Shown piece after piece: positions 1-8,554 of a DNA stretch of 64,000 bases. Position 1 is the stretch's first letter. Every line of letters starts with the position of its first letter. The position numbers and the translations under genes were made by a program. Source of the stretch: Ornithinimicrobium sp. (GTDB lineage: Bacteria; Actinomycetota; Actinomycetes; Actinomycetales; Dermatophilaceae). Below the pieces are notes generated by a model. The model searched no databases and was not told where the DNA came from. It was given only the letters and a program-made list of their open reading frames with translations. The DNA lies in NCBI RefSeq assembly GCF_030537745.1, contig NZ_JAUNVI010000005.1, positions 24,725-88,724 on the forward strand, in the 5' to 3' direction.

Positions 1-373
1 CGCTCGACGCTTACGCCGCAACTCCGGCCGGTGGGTCTTCTCTCGAAATGGCTCGAGGTGTTCCGCGGAACACTCATCTGCCGCCGGGTCGGGCCCTTGA
101 CCAGGGCCACGGAATGCTCCGCCGCAGTCTCGTGTGACATGAAAGAGACACACCACCGCCCGCCGAGGTACGCGCGGACGTCAAGCCTCTCGGAGATAAC
201 CAGTGGCAGGGTCGATCTCCGCGCCCGTCCGCTCGCACCTCGAACACCTCGCCTTCAACCTCGAGCATCAAAGCTGAAGCCGTCGCGTCGTCTTCAGGCT
301 CCGCGTGCACGCCTGGCTCCGCAGCGGCACCGAGGGCAAACGTATCGCTGCAGGTCAGCGGCCTATTTCCAAG
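1..373. other. Left flank with no supportable gene
   Basis: This stretch precedes tRNA-Arg and holds no gene I can support. The two long open frames that cross it (one per strand) both run into the tRNA gene and have composition typical of chance frames in GC-rich DNA. On the minus strand, from an ATG at 268, there is a short run reading MLEVEGEVFEV. A second frame over the next bases ends in EIDPATGYLREA and a stop at 181. Together these faintly resemble the two ends of a small conserved actinobacterial protein with its middle missing, so a decayed small gene is possible but weakly supported. Confidence 0.4.
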
Positions 374-446
<73 letters not shown>

Positions 447-493
447 GGACAGGAAGAGAGTGTAGGACGAACCGCCGACTAGGATCGGCGACC

Positions 494-1648
494 ATGACAG
501 GCGGACCGCTGGAGGACCCCGACGCGAGCGAGGGTCCGCTCTCGGAGTTGCGTGCCCAGATCGACGATGTCGACACCGAGTTGCTCGACCTCCTGCAGCG
601 TCGCCTCGACCTCGTCAGCCAGGTCGGGGAGGTCAAGGGGCGTCACGGGCTGCCGATCTATGCACCTGCGCGCGAGCAGACCATGATCGCCGCTAAGCGG
701 ACCCTGGCAGAGCAGCACGGAATCTCCCCCGATTTCATCGAGGACATCCTGCGCCGCTGCATGCGTGAGTCCTACACGCAAGAGAAAAACATGGGATTCA
801 CCCGCCAGGCGCCAGACCTCGGCCCGGTGGTGGTCGTCGGTGGTGCGGGTCGGATGGGCGCGCTCTTCGCTCGGATGCTCGTCCTCTCCGGGTATGACGT
901 GCACGTCGTCGAGCGCGACACCGACCCCGACGACGCAGAGACGCTCGTTTCCGAGGCGGGGCTGGTGGTGATCTCAGTCCCGATCAAGGACACGGTGGGG
1001 GTCGTGCGCGCTCTACCCCCTCTACGTGAGGACGCCCTGCTCGTCGACCTGACCTCCACCAAGACGGAGGTCATGGCCGCGATGCTGGCGGCGCACCCCG
1101 GCCCGGTGCTGGGTCTGCACCCGATGTTTGGACCCGACGTCGACAGCCTGGCCAAGCAGGTCGTCGCCGCGGTTCCGGGGCGCGATCCGCAGGCCTCTCG
1201 CTGGCTGGTCGAGCAGATCCGGCTCTGGGGAGCACGGGTCCACGAGGTCTCGGCACGCGACCACGACGCTGCCATGAGTCTGATCCAGGCGCAACGGCAC
1301 TTCTCGACGTTCGCCTACGGACTGCACCTCGCGCACGAGGATCACGACCTCACCGAACTGTTGGCGCTGTCCTCGCCGATCTATCGGCTGGAGCTCATCA
1401 TGGTCGGGCGACTCTTCGCCCAGGACGCCGAGCTGTACTACGACATCATCACCGCCTCCCCGGACTCGCTCGTGCTGCTGCAGCGCTATCACGAGCGTTT
1501 CGATGAGGCGCTCACGCTGCTGCGTTCGGGGGATCGGGCTGGGTTCGTGACGCGATTTGCGCAGATCGGTGACTGGTTCGGCCCATACGCAGAGCGCTTC
1601 CTCACGGAGTCCCGAGGGCTGCTCGCGCACGCCGACACGACCCGCTGA
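494..1648 (+). CDS. tyrA: Bifunctional chorismate mutase/prephenate dehydrogenase (T-protein type)
   Basis: This 384-residue cytoplasmic enzyme of tyrosine synthesis converts chorismate to prephenate and then oxidatively decarboxylates prephenate with NAD. Residues about 15-100 form an AroQ chorismate mutase helix bundle (RAQIDDVDTELLDLLQRR). Residues about 107-375 form the dehydrogenase, with a nucleotide-binding GGAGRMG loop, the LGLHPMFGPD segment carrying the catalytic histidine, and YRLELIMVGRLFAQD. The fused order and these motifs closely resemble TyrA of enteric bacteria rather than the free-standing TyrA usual in actinobacteria. The ATG at 494 is chosen because the next in-frame starts lie inside the mutase domain; the ribosome site is weak. 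A GTPase pair follows on the same strand 70 bp downstream. Confidence 0.93.
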   Translation: MTGGPLEDPDASEGPLSELRAQIDDVDTELLDLLQRRLDLVSQVGEVKGRHGLPIYAPAREQTMIAAKRTLAEQHGISPDFIEDILRRCMRESYTQEKNMGFTRQAPDLGPVVVVGGAGRMGALFARMLVLSGYDVHVVERDTDPDDAETLVSEAGLVVISVPIKDTVGVVRALPPLREDALLVDLTSTKTEVMAAMLAAHPGPVLGLHPMFGPDVDSLAKQVVAAVPGRDPQASRWLVEQIRLWGARVHEVSARDHDAAMSLIQAQRHFSTFAYGLHLAHEDHDLTELLALSSPIYRLELIMVGRLFAQDAELYYDIITASPDSLVLLQRYHERFDEALTLLRSGDRAGFVTRFAQIGDWFGPYAERFLTESRGLLAHADTTR

Positions 1649-1718
1649 GTCGCTCGGGGTCTGCCCCTGCTCGGCGGTTCGCTTTGGATCGTGGCCCCCC
1701 GCGGGAGAAACTGGCTCT

Positions 1719-3416
1719 GTGACCAAGGATCCTGCTGCGCTACTCGCTGCCGTCGAAGGGCTGCGCGCGTCAGTGGACGCCGTCCGCCTTCCCCTGGAGC
1801 TGGACGGGGTGGACCGCGCCAGGGTGGAGCAACGGGAGCTGGTCCAACAACTCGACGACTACGTCCTGCCACGGCTGCGCTCGCTGGACGCGCCGCTGTT
1901 GGCTGTAGTGGGTGGCTCCACGGGTGCCGGCAAGTCGACGCTGGTCAACTCCATCATCGGTGCAGAGGTCTCCCGTCCCGGCGTGATCCGACCCACCACC
2001 CGCTCCTCCGTCCTCGTGCACCACGAGCAGGACTCCCGGTGGTTCACCGACAAGCGGGTCCTGCCCGAGCTGGCGCGCGTCGCGGGCGACGGCTCGCAGG
2101 ATGACCCAGGCGCCGTGCGGCTGGTGCCCTCCGACTCTTTGCCTTCGGGCCTGGCCCTGCTGGACGCCCCCGACATCGACTCGGTGGTGGAGGCCAACCG
2201 CTCGCTGTCCAAGCAGCTCCTGTCCGCCGCCGACCTTTGGCTCTTCGTCACCACGGCGGCACGCTATGCCGATGCCGTCCCGTGGGACCTGCTGCGGGAG
2301 GCGTCCGAGCGCGGCACCTCGGTGGCCATCGTGCTCAACCGCGTCCCGCCGGAGGCCCTGTCGCAGATCCGTCTCCACCTGGCCTCGATGCTGCGGGACC
2401 AGGGCCTGGGCAAGTCCCCGATCTTCACCGTGACCGAGGTCGATCTCGAGGAGGGCCGCATCCCGGCGCAGCAGATCGAGCGGCTCCGCGGTTGGCTGCA
2501 CTCCCTGGCCAGCGATGCGCGCGCCCGTTCGATCGTCATCCGCCGTACTCTCACCGGCACCCTCGGGTCGCTCGGGGACCGGGCCGACCACCTGATCTCG
2601 GCGGGAGAGCAGCAGAGCGCTGCCCGCGACGTGCTCGCGGCTGCCCCGCGCGCCGCCTACGCGGACGCCCTGAGCGGGGTCGGCGACGGCGTCCAGGACG
2701 GCTCGTTGCTGCGTGGCGAGGTGCTGGCCCGCTGGCAGGAACTCGTCGGCACCGGTGAGTTCCTACGCTCGATCGAGGCCGGCATCGGTCGGGTGCGCGA
2801 CCGGGTCAGCGCCTTCTTCACCGGCAAGCAGGTCACCTCCGAGCCGCTCGGTGAGGCGCTGCAGTCCGGCGCGGCCGCCCTCATCGCCTCCCATGGCCAG
2901 GTCGCCGCGAGCACTGCGACCAGGGTCTGGAAGTCCGCGCCCGGCGGCCCGCCTCTGATGAGCGCGCACCCGGAGCTGTCCAAGGCTTCGCCGCAGTTCC
3001 TTGATGACGTGCAACGTCTGATCCGCGACTGGCAGCACGACATCTTCGAGATGGTGCGCGAGGAGGCCGGCTCTCGCCGGTCGACGGCGCGCTACCTGGC
3101 TTTCGGTGTCAACGGGCTGGGGGTCCTGCTCATGTTCGTGGTGTTCAGCTCGACCATGTTTATCCCGACCGGCGCCGAGGTCGCCGTCGGAGCTGGCTCT
3201 GCAGTGGTCGCGCAACGGCTGCTCGAGGCAGTCTTCGGCGACCAGGCTGTGCGAGCGATGGCCGTGAAGGCCCGTGAGCGGCTTCTTGAACTGGTCGAGG
3301 TGTTGTATGCGCAGGAGAGCGCCCGTTTCGACAGGGTCTTGGATGAGGTCTCCGTGCAGCCGGAAGCGATCGCGGGCCTGACTCGGTCCGCGGCGGAAGT
3401 GGAGGCAGCACGATGA
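1719..3416 (+). CDS. Dynamin-like GTPase with membrane segment (first of pair)
   Basis: This 565-residue protein has a GTPase domain with a P-loop GGSTGAGKST at about residues 65-74, a switch II-like LLDAPDIDS, and VLNR at the position of the base-recognition motif. A hydrophobic stretch (GVNGLGVLLMFVVF) at about residues 470-495 should insert in the membrane and is followed by a helical tail. The frame is open from 1557, inside tyrA. The GTG at 1719 is preferred because GGGAG lies about ten bases upstream and the protein then starts in ordinary sequence. The next gene overlaps by 4 bp (ATGA), so the two are co-translated. Paired dynamin-like GTPases (DynA/DynB in Streptomyces) act in membrane remodelling at division septa; that role here is inference. 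Confidence 0.82.
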   Translation: MTKDPAALLAAVEGLRASVDAVRLPLELDGVDRARVEQRELVQQLDDYVLPRLRSLDAPLLAVVGGSTGAGKSTLVNSIIGAEVSRPGVIRPTTRSSVLVHHEQDSRWFTDKRVLPELARVAGDGSQDDPGAVRLVPSDSLPSGLALLDAPDIDSVVEANRSLSKQLLSAADLWLFVTTAARYADAVPWDLLREASERGTSVAIVLNRVPPEALSQIRLHLASMLRDQGLGKSPIFTVTEVDLEEGRIPAQQIERLRGWLHSLASDARARSIVIRRTLTGTLGSLGDRADHLISAGEQQSAARDVLAAAPRAAYADALSGVGDGVQDGSLLRGEVLARWQELVGTGEFLRSIEAGIGRVRDRVSAFFTGKQVTSEPLGEALQSGAAALIASHGQVAASTATRVWKSAPGGPPLMSAHPELSKASPQFLDDVQRLIRDWQHDIFEMVREEAGSRRSTARYLAFGVNGLGVLLMFVVFSSTMFIPTGAEVAVGAGSAVVAQRLLEAVFGDQAVRAMAVKARERLLELVEVLYAQESARFDRVLDEVSVQPEAIAGLTRSAAEVEAAR

Positions 3417-5056
3417 TCGGTCGTCGTCGCAAGGACACCGGAGCGTCGCTCCCGCTCACCGAGCGCGCGCAGACCCTCCGCTCAGCGCTGGACACCGGTG
3501 GTGACCAACTTGACCCCGAGCAGTCGGGCAAGGCCAGGACGGTCGTGGACCGGGTGGACGAACGGTGGGCGATCAAGGGCGGCCGCACGGTGGTCGCGCT
3601 TGCCGGGGCCACCGGCTCTGGCAAGTCCAGCCTCTTCAACGCCATCGTCGGCGAGGACGTCTCCAGGATCAGCCCGCGCCGCCCCACGACGGCCGAGGCG
3701 GGGGCCGCGATCTGGGGGGAGGAGGACGGCGCGGAGTTGCTCGATTGGCTGGGCATCGCCAACCGCCATCACGTCACGGCGACCGGTGACAACCTCGGGC
3801 TGGACGGGTTGGTGCTGGTCGACCTGCCCGACTTTGACTCCCGGGAGACTCGACACCGGATCGAGGCGGACCGCATCCTGGAGCGCACCGATGTCTTCGT
3901 CTGGGTTGCCGATCCTCAGAAGTATGCCGATGCTCGGCTCCACGACGACTATCTGCAGCCGCTGCGGCACCACGACACCGTGATGCTGGTCGTCCTGAAC
4001 CAGATCGACCGGGTCCGCGGCGACGGGGACGTCGACCGGATCCGCGAGGACCTGCGCGCGCTGGTCAAGGCCGACGGGGCCGGTGACCACGAGGTGCTGG
4101 GCACCTCCGCGGTCACCGGTGCCGGAGTGGCAGTGTTGCGTGAACGCATCGCCGCCGTCGTCAGCGCCAAGAACGCCACGGAGGCGCGCCTCGTCGGGGA
4201 CGTGCGCTCCATAGCCGAGACGGTGGCCGAGGGAGTAGCGGACGCGACCCCTCCCTTCACCGACGAGGCCGACCACCGGCTGCAGGAGGCGCTGAAGGTC
4301 GCCTCTGGCGTGCCCGTGGTGCTCGACGCTGTGCAGCGCGACTACCTGCGACAGGCCAAGACCCGCGCCGGGTGGCCTTTCACGCGGTGGGCCTCAGCGC
4401 TGCGCCCTGACCCGCTGAAGCGGCTCCGGCTGGGTGATGACTCCCGCAGCCCCAGCGGCATCGCACCCTCTGACGTTCGTGGCGTGCTCGGCCGGTCGTC
4501 GCTGCCCGCACCGACCCCCGCCGCCCGCGCCAACGTCCAGCTCGCGACCCGCCAGTTGGCCGAGGAAGCCGCCACGACGCTGCCACCGCGGTGGGCGGAC
4601 GCCGTTGTCGAGGCGGCCAGCCCGAGCCACGATGACCTCTCCGACGCGCTAGACCAAGCCGTTGTCAGCACCCCCTTGCGCGAGCGAGCTCCGATCTGGT
4701 GGGCGGTGGTGGGGGTGCTGCAACTCCTCCTGGCACTGGCGGCGGTCGGTGGCCTCCTGTGGCTGGTGCTGCTGGGCGTCTTGGGCTGGATGCAGATCCC
4801 GATCGACGCGCCCTTCTGGGGCATCATCCCGATCCCGCTGGCACTGCTCGCGGGCGGGGTGCTGGCTGGCCTGCTGCTCGCGGCGCTCAGCCGGATCCTC
4901 GCTGGAGTCGGCGCCAAGCGACGACGCAGAGTGGTCGAAATCCGTCTGGACGAGGCGGTCGAAGAAGTCTCCTACCAGCATGTCCGACGACCTCTCATCG
5001 CCGTGCTTGACCGGCACGAGAAGACCCGCGAGCTCTTGGTGAGGGCTGCTGCCTAA
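3413..5056 (+). CDS. YfjP-like/dynamin-related GTPase (second of pair)
   Basis: This 547-residue GTPase has the P-loop GATGSGKSS near residues 64-72, VDLPDFDS as the switch II motif, and NQID as the base-recognition motif, so all G motifs are present. Two strongly hydrophobic segments lie near residues 430-455 and 465-490, followed by a short basic, helical C-terminus. The topology suggests cytoplasmic domains flanking a membrane hairpin. The ATG overlaps the stop of the preceding GTPase by 4 bp, which implies translational coupling and probably a heteromeric partnership. Membrane fission or remodelling at the septum is the family role inferred from Streptomyces DynB; a nucleotide-dependent scaffold without fission activity is also possible. 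Confidence 0.82.
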   Translation: MIGRRRKDTGASLPLTERAQTLRSALDTGGDQLDPEQSGKARTVVDRVDERWAIKGGRTVVALAGATGSGKSSLFNAIVGEDVSRISPRRPTTAEAGAAIWGEEDGAELLDWLGIANRHHVTATGDNLGLDGLVLVDLPDFDSRETRHRIEADRILERTDVFVWVADPQKYADARLHDDYLQPLRHHDTVMLVVLNQIDRVRGDGDVDRIREDLRALVKADGAGDHEVLGTSAVTGAGVAVLRERIAAVVSAKNATEARLVGDVRSIAETVAEGVADATPPFTDEADHRLQEALKVASGVPVVLDAVQRDYLRQAKTRAGWPFTRWASALRPDPLKRLRLGDDSRSPSGIAPSDVRGVLGRSSLPAPTPAARANVQLATRQLAEEAATTLPPRWADAVVEAASPSHDDLSDALDQAVVSTPLRERAPIWWAVVGVLQLLLALAAVGGLLWLVLLGVLGWMQIPIDAPFWGIIPIPLALLAGGVLAGLLLAALSRILAGVGAKRRRRVVEIRLDEAVEEVSYQHVRRPLIAVLDRHEKTRELLVRAAA

Positions 5057-5171
5057 AGCCCCGCCGCGCGCTGGCTCATGCACATCCCCTGCTCGCGCCC
5101 CTGCGCTGTCCACACCCTGGGTGATCGCTCTTTAGATGTGACGTGCCTCCCTCCACGATGGCAGGACGTAG

Positions 5172-5188
5172 GCCCGTCACCGACGGGC
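5172..5188 (+). promoter_or_regulatory. Hairpin just before the SSB ribosome-binding site
   Basis: A perfect 7-bp inverted repeat GCCCGTC-ACC-GACGGGC lies directly upstream of the strong AAGGAGG (5195-5201) of the following gene. In RNA it would form a tight stem seven bases before the Shine-Dalgarno sequence. It could be a protein operator in DNA or RNA, or simply leader structure. Function is inference. Confidence 0.4.
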
Positions 5189-5206
5189 ACGACCAAGGAG
5201 GGGAAG

Positions 5207-5785
5207 ATGCTCAACGAGATGAAGATGGCGGTGTCCGGCAATATCACCAGGCCACCGGAGCTCAAGCACCGAAAGATCGACGGCCGGCCGTTCGCGGTGG
5301 TGCCGATCGCCGTCAACGAGCGACGCTTCGACCGCGACAAGCAGCAGTGGATCGAGCTCGGGACCACGTTCTACGACATCATCTGCGGCAACGGTCTCGG
5401 CGCTAACGCGCTCGCCTGCCTCGACGTCGGGATGCCCGTGGTGGCCTATGGCAAGTTTCGACTCCACGAGTGGGCTACCGAGACAGGGAAGGGGTTTCGG
5501 CCCACGATCACGGCCGAGAGCATCGGCGTGGACCTGACCTGGGGCACGACGAGTTACGCAAAAGGGAGCAAGACCTACGCCGCGGAGGATGAGTATGCCG
5601 CCTCCGCCCCGCCGCCGGAGGAGGGCGGTCCGCCGGACTGGACTGAGGGCGGGCAGTGGCCGAGTCGGTTCGTCACTGAGGACGGGATCGAGGTCGACCA
5701 CAACGGTGAGGTGCATGGCCTGACGGGAGCATCGGGCGAGGACATCCCGGCGGATGGGGTGGAGCCCCAGTTGGCCGCGAGCTAG
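5207..5785 (+). CDS. Secondary single-stranded DNA-binding protein (SSB family)
   Basis: The 192-residue product has an SSB-type OB fold over about residues 1-115 (SGNITRPPELKHR, VPIAVNERRFDRDKQQW, VVAYGKFRLHEW). An acidic, proline-rich tail follows. It ends PQLAAS instead of the acidic DDDIPF-like tip by which the main SSB recruits partners, so this is likely an accessory SSB. The ATG at 5207 is chosen over upstream in-frame codons because AAGGAGG sits five bases before it. It lies immediately before ettA, the same arrangement as I recall for Rv2478c-Rv2477c of M. tuberculosis. It probably binds ssDNA in repair or recombination; the main replication SSB should be encoded elsewhere. Confidence 0.88.
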   Translation: MLNEMKMAVSGNITRPPELKHRKIDGRPFAVVPIAVNERRFDRDKQQWIELGTTFYDIICGNGLGANALACLDVGMPVVAYGKFRLHEWATETGKGFRPTITAESIGVDLTWGTTSYAKGSKTYAAEDEYAASAPPPEEGGPPDWTEGGQWPSRFVTEDGIEVDHNGEVHGLTGASGEDIPADGVEPQLAAS

Positions 5786-5870
5786 CGGCGATCCGGTCCC
5801 GGTCGCGGGTCCCCTCATGGCCCGCGGCCGGGATTCGGAATGGCCCGTGGTGGCGGATACCCTGGCAGGC

Positions 5871-7553
5871 ATGGCCGAATTTATCTACACCATGACGCGT
5901 GCCCGAAAGGCGCACGGCGACAAGGTGATCCTCGACGACGTGACGATGTCCTTCTACCCGGGCGCCAAGATCGGTGTCGTCGGCCCCAACGGCGCCGGCA
6001 AGTCGACGATCCTGAAGATCATGGCTGGTCTGGACCAGCCCTCCAACGGGGAGGCCAGGCTCAGCCCTGGCTACAGCGTCGGAATCCTGCTCCAGGAGCC
6101 CCCCCTCAATGAGGACAAGACGGTCCTGGGCAACGTCGAGGAGGGGGTGGCCCAGATCAAGGGCAATCTGGACCGCTATCACGAGATCTCCGAGATGATG
6201 GCCGATCCGGACGCGGACTTTGACGCGTTGATGGAGGAGATGGGCAAGCTCCAGGAGGAGATCGACCACGCCGACGCCTGGGATCTGGACGCGCAGCTCC
6301 AGCAGGCGATGGATGCGCTGCGCTGCCCCCCACCGGATGCCGACGTCTCCGTGCTCTCTGGCGGAGAGCGTCGTCGGGTGGCGCTGTGCAAGCTGCTGCT
6401 GTCCCAGCCCGACCTGTTGCTGCTGGACGAGCCCACCAACCACCTGGACGCCGAGTCGGTCCAGTGGTTGGAGCAACACCTCAAGGACTACCCCGGCGCC
6501 GTGCTTGCGGTCACTCACGACCGCTACTTCCTCGACCACGTCGCCGAGTGGATCGCCGAGGTCGACCGTGGGCGCCTCTACCCCTACGAGGGCAACTACT
6601 CCACCTACCTGGAGAAGAAGCGCGATCGGCTGGCGGTCTCGGGCAAGAAGGACGCCAAGCTCGCCAAGCGGCTGGAGTCCGAGCTGGAATGGGTGCGATC
6701 CAACCCCAAGGCCAAGCAGACCAAGAGCAAGGCGCGCCTGGCGCGCTATGAAGAAATGGCTGCGGAGGCGGAGAAGACCCGCAAGCTCGACTTCGAGGAG
6801 ATCGCGATCCCGCCGGGTCCGCGTCTGGGCAGCCAGGTCATCGAGGTCTCGGACCTGAAGAAGGGTTTCGGCGACCGGGTCCTCATCGACGGTCTCAACT
6901 TCACCCTTCCCCGCAACGGCATCGTGGGCGTCATCGGCCCCAACGGTGTCGGCAAGACCACCCTGTTCAAGACGATCGTCGGTCTGGAGGAGCCGGACTC
7001 GGGCTCGGTCAAGGTCGGCGACACCGTCAAGATCTCCTATGTCGACCAGTCACGGGGTGGCATCGACCCCGAAAAGTCGCTGTGGGAGGTCGTCTCCGAC
7101 GGCAACGACTTCATCCAGGTCGGCCAGGTCGAGATCCCCTCTCGGGCGTATGTGAGCCAGTTCGGCTTCAAGGGGCCGGACCAGCAGAAAAAGGCGGGGG
7201 TGCTCTCTGGCGGTGAACGCAACCGCCTCAACCTGGCGCTCACGCTCAAGGAGGGTGGCAACCTGCTGCTCCTGGATGAGCCGACCAACGACCTGGACGT
7301 CGAGACGCTGGGCTCGCTGGAAAACGCCCTGCTCCAGTTCCCGGGATGTGCCGTCGTGATCTCTCACGACAGGTGGTTCCTGGACCGCGTCGTGACGCAC
7401 ATCCTGGCGTGGGAAGGCACCGACGAGGACCCCTCGAAGTGGTACTGGTTCGAGGGCAACTTCGACTCCTACGAGGAGAACAAGGTGAAGCGCCTCGGCG
7501 CGGACGCAGCCCGACCCAGCCGCGTCACGTACCGCAAGCTCACCCGCGACTAG
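5871..7553 (+). CDS. ettA: Energy-dependent translational throttle protein EttA (ABC-F ATPase)
   Basis: This 560-residue ABC-F protein has two ATPase domains and no membrane segments. The first has P-loop GPNGAGKST (residues 38-46), signature LSGGERRRVALC and Walker B LLLLDEPTNHLD. The second has GPNGVGKTT near 356-364, LSGGERNRLNLA and LLLLDEPTNDLD. The linker (about 245-330), rich in Lys and Arg, is the tRNA-interacting motif. Length and motifs match EttA, which binds the ribosomal E site and gates the first elongation steps according to ATP/ADP. The ATG at 5871 gives the family N-terminus. A TACCCT element at 5858-5863 lies seven bases upstream, so the transcript may be leaderless. Confidence 0.96.
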   Translation: MAEFIYTMTRARKAHGDKVILDDVTMSFYPGAKIGVVGPNGAGKSTILKIMAGLDQPSNGEARLSPGYSVGILLQEPPLNEDKTVLGNVEEGVAQIKGNLDRYHEISEMMADPDADFDALMEEMGKLQEEIDHADAWDLDAQLQQAMDALRCPPPDADVSVLSGGERRRVALCKLLLSQPDLLLLDEPTNHLDAESVQWLEQHLKDYPGAVLAVTHDRYFLDHVAEWIAEVDRGRLYPYEGNYSTYLEKKRDRLAVSGKKDAKLAKRLESELEWVRSNPKAKQTKSKARLARYEEMAAEAEKTRKLDFEEIAIPPGPRLGSQVIEVSDLKKGFGDRVLIDGLNFTLPRNGIVGVIGPNGVGKTTLFKTIVGLEEPDSGSVKVGDTVKISYVDQSRGGIDPEKSLWEVVSDGNDFIQVGQVEIPSRAYVSQFGFKGPDQQKKAGVLSGGERNRLNLALTLKEGGNLLLLDEPTNDLDVETLGSLENALLQFPGCAVVISHDRWFLDRVVTHILAWEGTDEDPSKWYWFEGNFDSYEENKVKRLGADAARPSRVTYRKLTRD

Positions 7554-7557
7554 ACCC

Positions 7558-8535
7558 GTGCCACGCCGACCGCGATCGCGCCGCCAGCCACCTCCGCTGC
7601 CGCCGCGCGACGGGGTCGGCGCCGCTCGGGTGCGGATGCCGGTCCAGGGACAGTGGGGGTCGGTCGCCGACTTCCTGGTCGACCGCACCGGCGACGAGCC
7701 TGGCGTGTGGCGGCGCATCCGGTCCAAAGAGGTGCTCCTGGACGACGGGACCGTGGTGGGGGCGAGCACCACCTATCGACCCGGCCGATCGGCATACCTC
7801 TATCGGGACCTCCCGGAGGAAGTCCCGGTGCCGTGGGAGTTGACAGTGCTGCTCCAGGACGAGGAGACCGGGCTGCTGGCGGTCGACAAGCCACCCTTCC
7901 TTGCGACCATGCCGCGTGGCGCGCACGTGGTGCAGAGCGCAGTCGTCCGGCTTCGGCGTGACCTGGATCTGCCCGAGTTGTCCCCCCTTCACCGTCTGGA
8001 CCGGCTGACCAGCGGTGTCCTGCTCCTGGCCGCCCGCGCAGAGGTGCGCTCGGCCTATCAGCGCATGGTGCAGGACGGGGGGCTGTCCAAGACCTACCAG
8101 GCTCTGGCGCCGTTGCGTCCCGACCTCGAGTTGCCGCTCACCGTCTGCAACCGCCTGGTCAAGCGCCGTGGCTCACTGCAAACCGTGGTCGAGGAGGGTG
8201 CGCCCAACGCGATCACCCGGGTGGAGCTGATCGAGCCGGATGAGCTGGCCCGGTTAGGCGACGTCGTTGAGGCTCCTCGGCCCAGGTCTGTCGGGTGCTA
8301 CCGGCTCACCCCCACCACCGGTCAGACCCATCAGCTCCGGATACACCTGGCCGGTCTGGGCATACCAATCCTGGGCGATCCGCTCTACCCGAAGGTCACG
8401 CCCGTCGATCCAAGGGATTTCACCACCCCGCTGCAGCTGCTCGCGCAGGAGGTGCGCTTCCTCGACCCGATCACCGGTGTCCGCCGGGTAGTGCGCAGCC
8501 GGCAGGCGCTGCCAATCCTTGGCGTCGGGTATTGA
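7558..8535 (+). CDS. RluA-family pseudouridine synthase
   Basis: This 325-residue RNA-modifying enzyme isomerises specific uridines in rRNA or tRNA to pseudouridine. The signature PLHRLDRLTSG, around residues 143-153, carries the catalytic aspartate of the RluA/RsuA superfamily. GQTHQLRIHLAGLGIPILGD near the C-terminus is the second conserved block. The N-terminal 100 residues are basic and may bind RNA in an S4-like way (WRRIRSKEVLLDDG). The GTG start is five bases after the ettA stop, so it is probably co-transcribed with ettA. The target uridine cannot be deduced. Confidence 0.9.
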   Translation: MPRRPRSRRQPPPLPPRDGVGAARVRMPVQGQWGSVADFLVDRTGDEPGVWRRIRSKEVLLDDGTVVGASTTYRPGRSAYLYRDLPEEVPVPWELTVLLQDEETGLLAVDKPPFLATMPRGAHVVQSAVVRLRRDLDLPELSPLHRLDRLTSGVLLLAARAEVRSAYQRMVQDGGLSKTYQALAPLRPDLELPLTVCNRLVKRRGSLQTVVEEGAPNAITRVELIEPDELARLGDVVEAPRPRSVGCYRLTPTTGQTHQLRIHLAGLGIPILGDPLYPKVTPVDPRDFTTPLQLLAQEVRFLDPITGVRRVVRSRQALPILGVGY

Positions 8536-8554
8536 CCTGCGCTCTGTTCCCACC

